Assembly (NCBI RefSeq): GCF_900103345.1
Contig: NZ_LT629702.1
Coordinates: 4,402,001-4,466,000, forward strand
Direction of reading: 5' to 3'
Length of the DNA stretch: 64,000 bases
DNA from: Pseudomonas azotoformans
GTDB lineage: Bacteria; Pseudomonadota; Gammaproteobacteria; Pseudomonadales; Pseudomonadaceae
The number at the start of each line of letters is the position of its first letter. Within the stretch, counting starts at the first letter, position 1. Under the pieces are notes generated by a model. It saw nothing but the letters and a program-made list of their open reading frames with translations. It did no database searches and was not told where the DNA came from. Shown piece by piece: positions 28,907-38,211 of the stretch. Made by a program: the position numbers and the translations under genes.

Positions 28907-29989
28907 TTAGATCAAGGTTTTGCCATGGCGCACGAAGGTCGGCTTGACCACTCGAACCGGGTACCACTTGCCGCGGATTTCCACTTCGGCCCGATCAGCG
29001 GTTGCCGTCGGCACACGCGCCAGGGCAATGGATTTGCTCAGCGTAGGAGAGAAACTACCACTGGTGATCTCCCCTTCGCCAACATTGGCGATACGAACCA
29101 CCTGATGAGCACGTAAAACCCCGCGCTCTTCCAGCACCAGCCCGACCAGTTTGAACTGCACACCGGCTGCTTTTTCCGCTTCCAGCGCGGTGCGCCCAAT
29201 GAAATTACGCTCGGCAGGTTCCCAGGCGATGCTCCAGGCCATATTCGACGCCAGCGGCGAAACATCCTGGTGGATGTCCTGGCCGTACAGGTTCATGCCC
29301 GCCTCCAGGCGCAGGGTATCGCGAGCACCAAGACCTATGGGTGAAATACCGGCGCCCACCAGGTCGTTGAAAAAACCCGGCGCCTGATCGGCAGGCAGGA
29401 CAATCTCCAGGCCATCTTCGCCGGTGTAACCCGTGCGTGCGATAAACCAGTCACCATCGGCGAGACCTTCGAAGGGCTTGAGTTGGTGAATCAGGGTGCT
29501 GCGCGATTGGGTGACCAGCTCGGCGATCGTCTGCCGGGCGTGGGGACCTTGGATAGCCAGCATCGCCAACTCGGGGCGTTCATGCAGTTGCACCTGATAG
29601 TCGCCCAGTTGCGCGTGCATCCAGGCCATGTCCTGGTCGCGGGTGGCGGCGTTGACCACCAGCCGATAAGCGGTTTCGGTACGGTAGACAATCATGTCGT
29701 CCACCACGCCGCCGCGTTCGTTGAGCATGGCGCTGTACAACGCACAGCCGCAGTCGTGCAGGCGTTCGACATCATTGGCCAGCAGGTGCTGGAGCCATTC
29801 CGTGGCCTGGGGGCCGCTGACATCGATCACGGTCATATGAGATACATCGAACACCCCGCAGTCGCGTCGCACCTGATGGTGCTCCTCAACTTGCGAGCCG
29901 TAGTGCAGAGGCATATCCCAACCGCCAAAATCGACCATTTTCGCGCCGAGGGCGAGATGCAGGTCATACAGAGGCGTACGCTGTCCCAT
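28907..29989 (-). CDS. gcvT: Glycine cleavage system T protein (aminomethyltransferase)
   Basis: A 360-residue tetrahydrofolate-dependent aminomethyltransferase, releasing ammonia and forming 5,10-methylene-THF. It begins TPLYDLHLALGAKMVDFGGW and has VFDVSHMTVIDVSGPQA, with the catalytic Asp region FIARTGYTGEDGLEIVLP and GLGARDTLRLEAGMNLYG, all GcvT motifs; the C-terminal barrel domain ends PTFVRHGKTLI. AAGGAG lies nine bases ahead of the ATG. It is the first gene of the gcvTH pair. Confidence 0.95.
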   Translation of the reverse strand: MGQRTPLYDLHLALGAKMVDFGGWDMPLHYGSQVEEHHQVRRDCGVFDVSHMTVIDVSGPQATEWLQHLLANDVERLHDCGCALYSAMLNERGGVVDDMIVYRTETAYRLVVNAATRDQDMAWMHAQLGDYQVQLHERPELAMLAIQGPHARQTIAELVTQSRSTLIHQLKPFEGLADGDWFIARTGYTGEDGLEIVLPADQAPGFFNDLVGAGISPIGLGARDTLRLEAGMNLYGQDIHQDVSPLASNMAWSIAWEPAERNFIGRTALEAEKAAGVQFKLVGLVLEERGVLRAHQVVRIANVGEGEITSGSFSPTLSKSIALARVPTATADRAEVEIRGKWYPVRVVKPTFVRHGKTLI

Positions 29990-30145
29990 GGGTTTCTCCT
30001 TCCGGGCTTGGCGAAGGTGCGCGGAGCTGCTGTCCGCGCTGAGCGCCTTGAATTACAAGGCCTGCAGCCACGTCCAGCGACCCGCTCCGAAAGACGAAGC
30101 GCACCGAATGCCGCGCATTGTAGCCGCAAGCCGTAGGACTGGCAC
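29990..30145 (-). promoter_or_regulatory. gcvT leader with perfect hairpin
   Basis: The 156-base gap upstream of gcvT includes a perfect seven-base stem (GCGCGGA/TCCGCGC, 30019-30039) with a seven-base loop, about 30 bases before the start codon. I could not match it to the glycine riboswitch, so its role is unknown. Confidence 0.35.
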
Positions 30146-31762
30146 CTAACCGATTTGCCGTGCAGAGCGTCGGATCAGCCCGATCACCGGCAACAGGCCC
30201 ACCAGCACCAGGGTCAACGCCGGCAGAGAGGCCCGTGCCCACTCGCCTTCGCTGGTCATTTCAAAGACCCGTACTGCCAGCGTGTCCCAGCCGAACGGGC
30301 GCATCAGCAAAGTGGCAGGCATTTCCTTGAGCACATCGACAAATACCAGAAGTGCAGCGCTCAAGGTCCCCGGCAGCAGCAACGGCAGATACACTTTGCA
30401 AAACAGTCGTGGGCCACTCACACCAAGACTGCGTGCAGCTTCCGGCAAGGACGGGCGGATACGCGCCAGGCTGTTTTCCAACGGCCCATAGGCCACCGCC
30501 AGGAAACGCACCAGATACGCCAGCACCAGCGCCGACAGACTGCCCAGCAGCAATGGCTTGCCCGCCACACCGAGCCAGCCGGAGAGCGGCACCACCAGTT
30601 CACGGTCCAGATAGCTGAACGCCAACATGATCGACACCGCCAGCACCGAGCCCGGCAAGGCATAGCCGACGTTGGCCAGGCTGATGCCGGAGCGGATCGT
30701 CCGTGTCGGCGCCAGGCGGTTGGCGAACGCCAGCACCAGCGCCACGCTGATCGTGATCAAGGCCGCGATGCCGCCCAGGTAAAGCGTGTGGAGGATCAGG
30801 CCCGAATAGCGCTCATCCAGATCGAAGCGGCCGCGCTGCCAGAACCACACCACCAGTTGCAGCATCGGGATGACAAACGCGCAGGCGAACACCAACCCGC
30901 ACCAACTGCTGGCTGCGGCCGCCTTGAACCCGCGCAGGTGGTACAACGCCTTGCCTCGTGGCCGCTCATTGCTCGGCCGGCTGGCGCCCCGGGCGCGCCG
31001 CTCGCCGTACAGCACCAGCATCACCACCAGCAGCAACAGGCTGGCCAATTGGGCGGCGCTGGAAAGACTGAAGAAGCCATACCACGTCTTGTAGATGGCC
31101 GTGGTGAACGTGTCGAAGTTGAACACCGAGACCGCGCCAAAATCCGCCAGGGTTTCCATCAGCGCCAAGGCGACCCCAGCCCCAATCGCCGGGCGCGCCA
31201 TGGGCAGGGCCACATGCCAGAACGCTCGCCAGGGCGACTGTCCCAACACCCGCGCGGCCTCCATCAGGCCTTTTCCCTGGGCCAGGAACGCGGTGCGCGC
31301 CAGGAGATAAACATAGGGATAGAACACCAGCACCAGGACGATGATCACGCCGCTGGTGGAGCGCACCCGTGGCAGCCTCAAGCCGGTGCCGAACCATTCA
31401 CGCAACAGGGTTTGCACGGGACCGGAGAAGTCCAGCAGGCCGACAAACACAAAGGCCAGCACATAGGCAGGAATGGCGAACGGCAACATCAGTGCCCAAT
31501 CCAGCCAGCGCCGACCAGGAAACTCGCAGAGGCTGGTCAACCAGGCCAGGCTGACGCCCAACAGGGTCACGCCGATACCGACGCCCAGCACCAGGGTGAG
31601 CGTGTTGCCCAGCAGGCGCGGCATCTGGGTTTCCCACAAGTGCGACCAGATCTGGTTGTCGATACTTTGCCAGGACAGCAACAGCACGCTCAGCGGTAGC
31701 AGCACCAGGGCGGCGACGGTGAAGACCGGCAGGTACCAGCGGCGTTGGGCGGGGTGGGCCAA
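30146..31762 (-). CDS. Iron(III) ABC transporter permease, fused two-domain type
   Basis: A 538-residue inner-membrane permease with two copies of the importer domain, as in FbpB/AfuB iron transporters. About twelve hydrophobic segments are visible. EAA-type loops occur in each half (LMEAARVLGQSPWRAFWHVAL; LPEAARSLGVSGPRLFCKVYL). The reading frame begins with TTG at 31762; an in-frame TAA lies eight codons upstream and no ATG occurs between, so a TTG start or a later alternative is needed. It lies downstream of the binding protein, across a REPIN. No ATPase gene is linked. Confidence 0.88.
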   Translation of the reverse strand: MAHPAQRRWYLPVFTVAALVLLPLSVLLLSWQSIDNQIWSHLWETQMPRLLGNTLTLVLGVGIGVTLLGVSLAWLTSLCEFPGRRWLDWALMLPFAIPAYVLAFVFVGLLDFSGPVQTLLREWFGTGLRLPRVRSTSGVIIVLVLVFYPYVYLLARTAFLAQGKGLMEAARVLGQSPWRAFWHVALPMARPAIGAGVALALMETLADFGAVSVFNFDTFTTAIYKTWYGFFSLSSAAQLASLLLLVVMLVLYGERRARGASRPSNERPRGKALYHLRGFKAAAASSWCGLVFACAFVIPMLQLVVWFWQRGRFDLDERYSGLILHTLYLGGIAALITISVALVLAFANRLAPTRTIRSGISLANVGYALPGSVLAVSIMLAFSYLDRELVVPLSGWLGVAGKPLLLGSLSALVLAYLVRFLAVAYGPLENSLARIRPSLPEAARSLGVSGPRLFCKVYLPLLLPGTLSAALLVFVDVLKEMPATLLMRPFGWDTLAVRVFEMTSEGEWARASLPALTLVLVGLLPVIGLIRRSARQIG

Positions 31763-31803
31763 AGTCAGTTCTCAGTGAATGTCTTTAATTCAACTCAATC
31801 CAA

Positions 31804-31892
31804 TGTGGGAGGGGGCTTGCCCCCGATGGCGGTGGATCAGTCCATGATGAGTGAACTGATATCCCGCTATCGGGGGCAAGCCCCCTCCCACA
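31804..31892. repeat. REPIN, GTGGGAGGGGGCTTGCCCCCGA class
   Basis: Inverted arms (31804-31828, 31869-31892) between the iron-binding protein gene and its permease gene, inside a probable operon. Confidence 0.9.
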
Positions 31893-31908
31893 TTTGCCAC
31901 GTAGTGTG

Positions 31909-32913
31909 TCAGTTCCAGCCGGCGCGATCCATCAGGCGGATCGCCTCAGCCTGGCGCTTGCCCGCCACTTCCACCGGCAAGGTGTCCGCCACGAACTTGC
32001 CCCACGTCGCCACTTCGGCTGACGGCGGCACCGCCGGGTTGGCCGGGAACTCCTGGTTCACGTCGGCAAAGATCTTCTGCGCCTCAGGCGTGGTCATCCA
32101 CTCGACCAGCGCCTTGGCGGCTTCCGGATGCGGCGCGTGCTGGGTCAGGCCGATACCCGACAGGTTCACGTGCACGCCACGGTCGCCCTGGTTCGGCCAG
32201 AACAGCTTCACCGCCAGGTCCGGTTTCTGCTTGTGCAGGCGGCCGTAATAGTAGGTGTTGACGATGCCCACGTCGCACTGCCCGGCGTTGATGGCTTCGA
32301 GCACGGCGATGTCATCGGAGAACACGTCGGTGGACAGGTTGTTGACCCAACCCTTGACGATCTCTTCGGTCTTGGCCGCGCCGTGGGTTTCGATCAGGGT
32401 GGCGGTCAGCGACTGGTTGTAGACCTTTTTCGCGGTACGCAGGCACAGGCGGCCTTCCCACTGTTTGTCGGCCAGGGCTTCGTAGGTAGTGAGGTCACCC
32501 GGTTTTACCCGGTCGGTGGAATAGGCGATGGTGCGTGCGCGCAGGCTCAAGCCGGTCCAGGTGTGTTTTGACGAGCGATATTGCAGGGGAATGTTCTTGT
32601 CGATCACCGGGGAGGTGAACGGTTGCAGGATCCCCATCTGCTCGGCCTGCCAGAGGTTGCCGGCATCTACGGTGAGCAAAAGGTCGGCGGTTGCGTTTGC
32701 GCCCTCGGCCTTGATGCGCTGCATCAGCGGGGCTTCCTTGTCGGTGATGAACTTCACCTGCACGCCGGTTTTTTGGGTGTAGGCGTCGAAGACCGGCTTG
32801 ATCAGCTCATCGATACGCGAGGAGTAGACCACCACTTCGTCGGCGGCCTGCACGGTGGTGCTGCCGATCAGGGTGAGTGCCAGGGCAGTCAGGAGGCGCT
32901 TGGGTGCCAACAT
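31909..32913 (-). CDS. Iron(III) ABC transporter substrate-binding protein (FutA/IdiA type)
   Basis: A 334-residue periplasmic ferric-ion-binding protein. The signal peptide (about 1-23, ending VQA) precedes [20 protein letters not shown], the family's opening. The adjacent tyrosines in [10 protein letters not shown] are the iron ligands of this group, and [19 protein letters not shown] is a further family block. It likely feeds the permease encoded downstream. Upstream bases 32944-32960 contain AAATGATAAGG, a partial likeness to a Fur box, too weak to call. Confidence 0.9.
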   Translation of the reverse strand: MLAPKRLLTALALTLIGSTTVQAADEVVVYSSRIDELIKPVFDAYTQKTGVQVKFITDKEAPLMQRIKAEGANATADLLLTVDAGNLWQAEQMGILQPFTSPVIDKNIPLQYRSSKHTWTGLSLRARTIAYSTDRVKPGDLTTYEALADKQWEGRLCLRTAKKVYNQSLTATLIETHGAAKTEEIVKGWVNNLSTDVFSDDIAVLEAINAGQCDVGIVNTYYYGRLHKQKPDLAVKLFWPNQGDRGVHVNLSGIGLTQHAPHPEAAKALVEWMTTPEAQKIFADVNQEFPANPAVPPSAEVATWGKFVADTLPVEVAGKRQAEAIRLMDRAGWN

Positions 32914-33026
32914 GGGTGCGGTCTCTCATTTGCAAAAAGAGGGCAAATGATAAGGACTCACATTTGGTAGTGCTTGGTAGAGGCGTTACCAGATGTTGCA
33001 TGACGGACATTAGTTGTAGGCTGATG

Positions 33027-33055
33027 GCCTCATCGGGGGCAAGCCCCCTCCCACA
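33027..33055. repeat. Solitary REP element (GGGGGCAAGCCCCCTCCCAC class)
   Basis: A single arm of the class seen as pairs at 31804-31892 and 46824-46910, between the ubiI-like gene and the iron-binding protein gene. Confidence 0.75.
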
Positions 33056-33073
33056 AGGGATCGCATTTCAATA

Positions 33074-34297
33074 TCAGGGTTTCGCAAGGTCCGGGAGATC
33101 GCCAGTCAGGCCCAGAGCCTGACGCACGAACACGGCCTTGGCCTCGGGCATCTGGTCGACCATCTTCAACCCGGCGTTGCGCAGCCAGCGCACCGGCAGT
33201 TGATCGGCCTGGAACAGTCGCTCAAAGCCTTCCATCGCCGCCATCAGCGCCAGGTTATGCGGCATGCGCCGACGCTCATATCGGCTCAGTACCTTCACAT
33301 CCGCCAGGCGCTCCCCACGCTCGGTCGCCGCCAACAGCACTTCGGCCAGCACCGCCGCGTCGAGGAAACCCAGGTTCACACCCTGCCCCGCCAATGGGTG
33401 GATGACGTGGGCCGCGTCGCCGATCAATGCCAGGCCTTCGGCTACGTAGCGCTTGGCGTGACGCTGACGCAACGGCACGCATACTCGTGGGTCGGCGCTG
33501 ATCACTTCACCGAGTCGCCCTTCAAAGGCGCGCTCCAGTTCACGGCAGAAGCTTTCATCATCCAGCGCCATCAAGCGCTCGGACTCAGCCGGCGTGGTCG
33601 ACCAGACGATCGAACACCAATCCTCCTGACCATCCCGCACCAGCGGCAAGAACGCCAGCGGACCCGTATCGGTAAAGCGTTGCCACGCCGTACGCTGATG
33701 CGGCTGGCTGCTGCGCACGCTGGTGACGATGGCGTTATGCAGGTAATCCCATTCGCGGGTCGCGGTGCCGGTCAGGCGGCGCACGGCGGAGTTGGCACCA
33801 TCGGCGGCCACCACCAGCGGCGCGCGCAACGTGCGGCCATCGGCCAGGGTCAGCAGCCAGTCATCGCCGGAGCGGCGCATCTGCTCCAGGCGCGCATTGG
33901 CCAGCAGGCCCAGGTCGCAGTCGTGCAGACGGTCAAGCAAGGCATCCTGCACCACGCGGTTCTCGACGATATGCCCGAGTACCTCGGCATGTACGCTGGC
34001 AGCCGAAAAATGGATCTGCCCGGTGCCGCTGCCGTCCCACACCTGCATCTCGCCATAAGGGCTGGCGCGGCGCGACAGGATGCCGTCCCACACGCCCAGG
34101 CGTTCGAGGATGCGCTGGCTGGCAGCCGACAGTGCGCTCACACGGGGCTCGAACGCCGCATCACGGTCGAACGGCTTGACGCTCAGCGGGCTACCGTCGA
34201 GCAGCAGCACCTGCAGGCCGCTGCCCTGCAACGCCAGCGCCAGGGCGCTTCCGACCATTCCGGCCCCGACAATCAGCACATCTGCGCGCATGTCCAT
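33074..34297 (-). CDS. ubiI: Ubiquinone biosynthesis FAD monooxygenase (UbiI/VisC type)
   Basis: A 407-residue class A flavin monooxygenase of the UbiH/UbiF/UbiI/COQ6 group; UbiI hydroxylates C5 of the polyprenyl phenol ring. The Rossmann motif DVLIVGAGMVGSALAL binds FAD, VAADGANSAVRRLTG is the second dinucleotide motif, and GLALIGDAAHVIHPLAGQG is the third. It is the last gene of a four-gene cluster (pepP-ubiH-thioesterase-this gene), where Pseudomonas keeps its visC/ubiI homologue. The exact ring position cannot be read from sequence. Confidence 0.87.
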   Translation of the reverse strand: MDMRADVLIVGAGMVGSALALALQGSGLQVLLLDGSPLSVKPFDRDAAFEPRVSALSAASQRILERLGVWDGILSRRASPYGEMQVWDGSGTGQIHFSAASVHAEVLGHIVENRVVQDALLDRLHDCDLGLLANARLEQMRRSGDDWLLTLADGRTLRAPLVVAADGANSAVRRLTGTATREWDYLHNAIVTSVRSSQPHQRTAWQRFTDTGPLAFLPLVRDGQEDWCSIVWSTTPAESERLMALDDESFCRELERAFEGRLGEVISADPRVCVPLRQRHAKRYVAEGLALIGDAAHVIHPLAGQGVNLGFLDAAVLAEVLLAATERGERLADVKVLSRYERRRMPHNLALMAAMEGFERLFQADQLPVRWLRNAGLKMVDQMPEAKAVFVRQALGLTGDLPDLAKP

Positions 34298-34300
34298 GCT

Positions 34301-34786
34301 TTAAGCCTGTCTCACTGGCGGCTTGCGCCGCACGTAAAGGGTTTTGTCGACCCGTGCCACCAGGGTGCCGGAGCCGTCATGAATCTGCACCTTGAGGTGG
34401 GGCAGGTACTTCTCGCCACCTTCGGTGTGTCGACGGACCTCGTCCAGCAAGGCCTCGTCGATGGAAAATTCGGCATACACCGGGCCTTTGCCGGGCGAAA
34501 TGAAATCGATACTCGCGGCCTTGTCCCACACGATGTAGTCGCGGCCCAGGTTCTCCATCAGCATCAGCATGTAGAACGGGTCAACCATCGAATACAGGCT
34601 GCCGCCGAATTGCGTGCCGACATAGTTGCGGTTGTACCAGCCCAGGCCCATGCGCACTTTGACGTGACGAAAATCGGCGCTCATGTGCTGAACGCTGACC
34701 CCCGCGCCCAGATACGGCGGGTACAGGGTCATGATCCAACGCAACAACCGCGCCTTGCCCAGGCGCGCGATCAACCACTTACGCAT
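34301..34786 (-). CDS. PaaI/DUF4442-type hotdog thioesterase-like protein
   Basis: A 161-residue hotdog-fold protein of the DUF4442 group. The core GLGWYNRNYVGTQFGGSLYS shows the conserved Asn-Tyr/His-Gly-Thr pattern of these acyl-CoA thioesterase relatives, followed by MENLGRDYIVWDKAASIDFI. Its ATG (34784-34786) overlaps the end of ubiH by eight bases, so the genes are coupled. It lies between two ubiquinone hydroxylase genes, but a role in that pathway is not established. Confidence 0.8.
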   Translation of the reverse strand: MRKWLIARLGKARLLRWIMTLYPPYLGAGVSVQHMSADFRHVKVRMGLGWYNRNYVGTQFGGSLYSMVDPFYMLMLMENLGRDYIVWDKAASIDFISPGKGPVYAEFSIDEALLDEVRRHTEGGEKYLPHLKVQIHDGSGTLVARVDKTLYVRRKPPVRQA

Positions 34787-35966
34787 CGGGACGCGTGCCC
34801 AGGCCCATGGCCTGCCGGGCGAACCAGCGTTTGGCGGGCGGCAACAAATCCAGCCCCAGCAGCCCCATGTTTCGGCCCAGGGCGACCAACGGTTGGGCGC
34901 TGCCAAACAGGCGCGTGACCTGGTCGGAGAAGCCCACGGTGAGTTTCTGGTCCAGGCGCTGGCGCTCGCGATAGCCCTGCAAGGTGGCCAGATCACCCGG
35001 CACCTGCGGCCCGGCCAGCAAGGCCTCGGCCAAGGCATTCGCGTCACGCAGGGACAGGTTGAAGCCCTGCCCGGCAATTGGGTGCAGGCTGTGGGCGGCA
35101 TTGCCGAGGATGGCCAGGTGCGAGCGCACTTGCTCCTCGGCTTCCACCAGCGTCAGCGGATACAGATGACGGGCGCCAACCTGTTTGAGGGTGCCCAGGC
35201 GATAGCCGAACACGCCCTGCAATTCACTGAGGAAACTGCGTTCATCGAGATTGGCCAGGCGCTGCGCATCCATGCCGATGCGCGTCCAGACCAGCGCGCA
35301 GCGGTTGTCCGGCAGCGGCAGCAAGGCCATCGGGCCTTCATCGGTGAAGCGCTCGAACGCCTCGCCGTTGTGGGCTTCGCTCGGGGTGATGTTGGCGATC
35401 AGCGCGCTCTGGTTGTACGGGCGGGTCTTTACGCCGATACCTAATTGCTCGCGCAGGCCGGAGCGGCCGCCGTCGGCCAGTACGGCGAGGTCGCACTCCA
35501 ACACGGTTTCATCGTTAAGGGTCAGGCGGTAGCCATCGGGCAGCGGTTCCATGCGCGTGACTTCAGCCGGGCAACGCCAGCTGACCACGTCTTTGTCCAG
35601 GCCTTGCCACAGGCATTGGCCCAGCCAGGCGTTTTCCACCACGTAACCGAGGGCCGGTACGCCCTCTTCCATGGCAGACAAGCGCGCGGTGGAGAAACGC
35701 CCACGGTCGGACACATGGATTTGCTTGATCGGCTCGGCGCGGCGCGAAATGTCCTGCCACAGGCCCAGGCGCTGATAGATCTGCCGGGCGCCGAAGGACA
35801 GCGCCGACGAACGTGCATCGTAGCTCGGCTGGTAGCTGTCGCCCGGCGCGAAGGGTTCGATCAGCACGATCTTCCAGCCCCGGGCCTTGGCCCCGGCCTG
35901 CAACGCCAGTGCCAGGCTGGCGCCCACCAGGCCGCCGCCGATGATCGCCAGGTTGACCCGGCTCAT
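34779..35966 (-). CDS. ubiH: 2-octaprenyl-6-methoxyphenol hydroxylase
   Basis: A 395-residue FAD monooxygenase of ubiquinone synthesis (C1 ring hydroxylation in E. coli). Motifs are NLAIIGGGLVGASLALALQ at the N-terminus, DLAVLADGGRSGLREQLG in the middle, and LAILGNAAHSLHPIAGQGFN near residue 290, where the UbiH group has Asn in place of the Asp found in UbiI. The ATG overlaps the pepP stop by four bases. It forms part of the pepP-ubiH-ubiI arrangement shared with E. coli. Confidence 0.92.
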   Translation of the reverse strand: MSRVNLAIIGGGLVGASLALALQAGAKARGWKIVLIEPFAPGDSYQPSYDARSSALSFGARQIYQRLGLWQDISRRAEPIKQIHVSDRGRFSTARLSAMEEGVPALGYVVENAWLGQCLWQGLDKDVVSWRCPAEVTRMEPLPDGYRLTLNDETVLECDLAVLADGGRSGLREQLGIGVKTRPYNQSALIANITPSEAHNGEAFERFTDEGPMALLPLPDNRCALVWTRIGMDAQRLANLDERSFLSELQGVFGYRLGTLKQVGARHLYPLTLVEAEEQVRSHLAILGNAAHSLHPIAGQGFNLSLRDANALAEALLAGPQVPGDLATLQGYRERQRLDQKLTVGFSDQVTRLFGSAQPLVALGRNMGLLGLDLLPPAKRWFARQAMGLGTRPDA

Positions 35967-37285
35967 CGCGCAGCCGCCATCAGCGCTTCGATATCGGCGA
36001 CAGTCTTGGGCACGCCGCCGGTCAGGATTTCACAGCCTTGCTTGGTCACTACCACGTCGTCCTCGATGCGTACGCCAATGCCACGCCATTTCTTTGCCAC
36101 GTTCTGGTTGTCCGGTGAAATGTAGATCCCCGGTTCCACGGTCAACGCCATGCCGACTTCCAGCACACGCCATTCACCGCCCACTTTATATTCGCCCACA
36201 TCGTGTACATCCATGCCCAGCCAATGACCGGCACGGTGCATGTAAAACACCTTATAGGCTTCGCTGGCGATCAGTTCGTCGACGTCACCCTGCAACAACC
36301 CCAGCTTGACCAACCCGGCGGTGATGACCCGCACAGTCGCCTCATGGGCCTGGTTCCAATGCTTGTCCGGGGCGATCTCCGCGAAGGCGGCTTCCTGGGA
36401 GGCCAGCACAATCTCGTAGATCGCTTTCTGTTCCGGCGAGAACTTGCCACTGACCGGCCAGGTGCGGGTGATGTCGCTGGCATAGCAGTCGATCTCGCAA
36501 CCGGCGTCGATCAGCACCAGGTCGCCGTCCTTGAGCACCGCGTCATTCTGCTGGTAATGCAGGATGCAACTGTTGCGCCCGGCGGCGACGATGGAACCGT
36601 AGGCCGGCATTTTCGCGCCGCCTTTGCGAAATTCATAATCCAGCTCGGCTTCCAGGCTGAACTCATACAGGCCGGCCCGGCTGGCCTGCATCGCCTTCAC
36701 GTGGGCCGCGCAAGAGATTCGCGCCGCCTCGCGCATCACCTTCACTTCCGCCGCCGATTTATACAGGCGCATGTCGTGGAGCAGATGATCCAGGGCAACG
36801 AATTCGTTCGGTGGCTGGGCGCCCAGGTGGGCCTTGGAGCGGATCACGTTGATCCACTCCATCAGGTGCCGGTCGAACTCGGCATTGCTGCCCATGGCCG
36901 AGTACACCCGGTCGCGGCCTTCGATGAGGCCGGGCAGGATGTCGTCGATATCGGTGATGGGGAAGGCATCGTCGGCGCCAAAGTCACGAATCGCGCCTTC
37001 GGTGCCGGCGCGCAGGCCGTCCCACAGTTCGCGTTCGGCGTTGCGTTCGCGGCAGAACAGCACGTACTCGCCGTGCTGGCGACCGGGCATCAGCACGATC
37101 ACCGCTTCCGGCTCGGGGAAACCGCTCAGGTATTGGAAGTCGCTGTCCTGGCGGTAGACGTGCTCGACATCACGGTTGCGGATCGCCACGGCGGCGGCCG
37201 GCAGGATCGCGATGCTGTTGGGTTCCATCTGCGCCATGAGCGCCTTGCGGCGCCGGGTGTATTCCGCTTTGGGGATATGGATCAT
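35963..37285 (-). CDS. pepP: Xaa-Pro aminopeptidase II
   Basis: A 440-residue metallopeptidase (M24B) that removes N-terminal residues preceding proline. Metal ligands can be traced in LIDAGCEIDCYASDITRTWP (two Asp), HRAGHWLGMDVHD (His), VEPGIYISPD (Glu) and GIGVRIEDDVVVT (Glu). The N-terminal aminopeptidase-P domain starts MIHIPKAEYTRRRKALM. It is separated by 20 bases from the YgfB gene and overlaps ubiH. Confidence 0.94.
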   Translation of the reverse strand: MIHIPKAEYTRRRKALMAQMEPNSIAILPAAAVAIRNRDVEHVYRQDSDFQYLSGFPEPEAVIVLMPGRQHGEYVLFCRERNAERELWDGLRAGTEGAIRDFGADDAFPITDIDDILPGLIEGRDRVYSAMGSNAEFDRHLMEWINVIRSKAHLGAQPPNEFVALDHLLHDMRLYKSAAEVKVMREAARISCAAHVKAMQASRAGLYEFSLEAELDYEFRKGGAKMPAYGSIVAAGRNSCILHYQQNDAVLKDGDLVLIDAGCEIDCYASDITRTWPVSGKFSPEQKAIYEIVLASQEAAFAEIAPDKHWNQAHEATVRVITAGLVKLGLLQGDVDELIASEAYKVFYMHRAGHWLGMDVHDVGEYKVGGEWRVLEVGMALTVEPGIYISPDNQNVAKKWRGIGVRIEDDVVVTKQGCEILTGGVPKTVADIEALMAAAR

Positions 37286-37305
37286 GGGCAGATGGGCTTC
37301 CTTTC

Positions 37306-37863
37306 TTAGTGCAGCGACGGCTTGGGTGCAGCCGGCTCAGCCGATTTTTTGGTCTCGGTGAACAGCAGCAGCGGCGCGACGCGCAGGTATTCCATCACTT
37401 CCATGTAGTCGCCCTCGCCGTCTTCGGACTCTTCCAGGGCGTCTTGCACCTGGGAGATGGCTGCCAGGTCCTGCAGCACTTCCTTGGCGTCGGTGCTCAG
37501 TTCCAGGCCGCCGGCGTTCACGCCGAAGCCGTGGAGGAAGCCCTGGCACCATTGGCCCAGTGCGGCGGCACGCTCGGTAAGCGGCGCGTCGTCGGTCGGC
37601 AGCAGCAGGACCACGGTGACGTCATCACCGGTCAGCTCGCCCTTGACCATCTCTTGCAGGCCGATCAGCGCGTTGCGCACGTTGTCGGTCGGTTCGGTTT
37701 CCAGCAGCTCGGCCACGTCGGCCAGCCAGTTGTCGGCATCGAAGCCGACGCCGGTGCAGCTGCGGCCCAGCAACACGCCGTGCAGTTCGGCCGGCGAGCA
37801 GGGGTGGCCGCTGGCGCTCAGCAGTTTGGAGAAAGCATCGTACGGGGAGTTCTGAATAGGCAT
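37306..37863 (-). CDS. YgfB/UPF0149-family protein
   Basis: A 185-residue cytoplasmic protein of the YgfB family, with the conserved [16 protein letters not shown] near the N-terminus, [10 protein letters not shown] near residue 105 and the acidic stretch [20 protein letters not shown]. In P. aeruginosa YgfB has been linked to expression control of a beta-lactamase regulatory route (ampDh3), though the general function is open. It is the first gene of the minus-strand ubi cluster and diverges from zapA and its partner. Confidence 0.88.
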   Translation of the reverse strand: MPIQNSPYDAFSKLLSASGHPCSPAELHGVLLGRSCTGVGFDADNWLADVAELLETEPTDNVRNALIGLQEMVKGELTGDDVTVVLLLPTDDAPLTERAAALGQWCQGFLHGFGVNAGGLELSTDAKEVLQDLAAISQVQDALEESEDGEGDYMEVMEYLRVAPLLLFTETKKSAEPAAPKPSLH

Positions 37864-38001
37864 GGTGAGCTAGGCGCCAGACGGCGCAATGTCTAGAATG
37901 GAGCGCTGTATCCTAGCACCGGCAGACGTACCAAGACTATCAAGGGCGTCAGATCGTTTATCCTGCAGTTGCCATTCATCAGACAAATCCAGTGGAACCC
38001 A

Positions 38002-38211
38002 ATGGAAGACACCGACCTGCAAGCGCTGATGGCCAGACTCGAATTGCTAATTACTCGGGTCGAGCAACTTAAGAGTCAAAACGGACTCCTATTAGCTCAG
38101 GAAAAGACCTGGCGCGAGGAACGCGCTCACCTCATTGAAAAAAACGAAATCGCCCGGCGTAAGGTCGAATCGATGATTTCGCGCCTGAAGGCCCTGGAGC
38201 AAGACTCATGA
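38002..38211 (+). CDS. Short coiled-coil protein (TIGR02449 family) upstream of zapA
   Basis: A 69-residue protein, almost entirely one coiled coil: DTDLQALMARLELLITRVEQ, then heptads to MISRLKALEQDS. It resembles the TIGR02449 family found next to zapA in gammaproteobacteria, a ZapB-like length. Its stop overlaps the zapA ATG by four bases, so the two are translationally coupled; a role in the cell-division ring is inferred from that linkage. GGAA precedes the ATG at 38002; the frame opens further upstream without likeness. Confidence 0.82.
   Translation: MEDTDLQALMARLELLITRVEQLKSQNGLLLAQEKTWREERAHLIEKNEIARRKVESMISRLKALEQDS

Noticed and set aside
29990..30145. Glycine riboswitch upstream of gcvT
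   Set aside because: A hairpin is present but the conserved aptamer core sequences are not recognisable.
32944..32960. Fur box upstream of the iron-binding protein gene
   Set aside because: AAATGATAAGG gives only a partial match to the 19-base consensus; too weak to list as a site.
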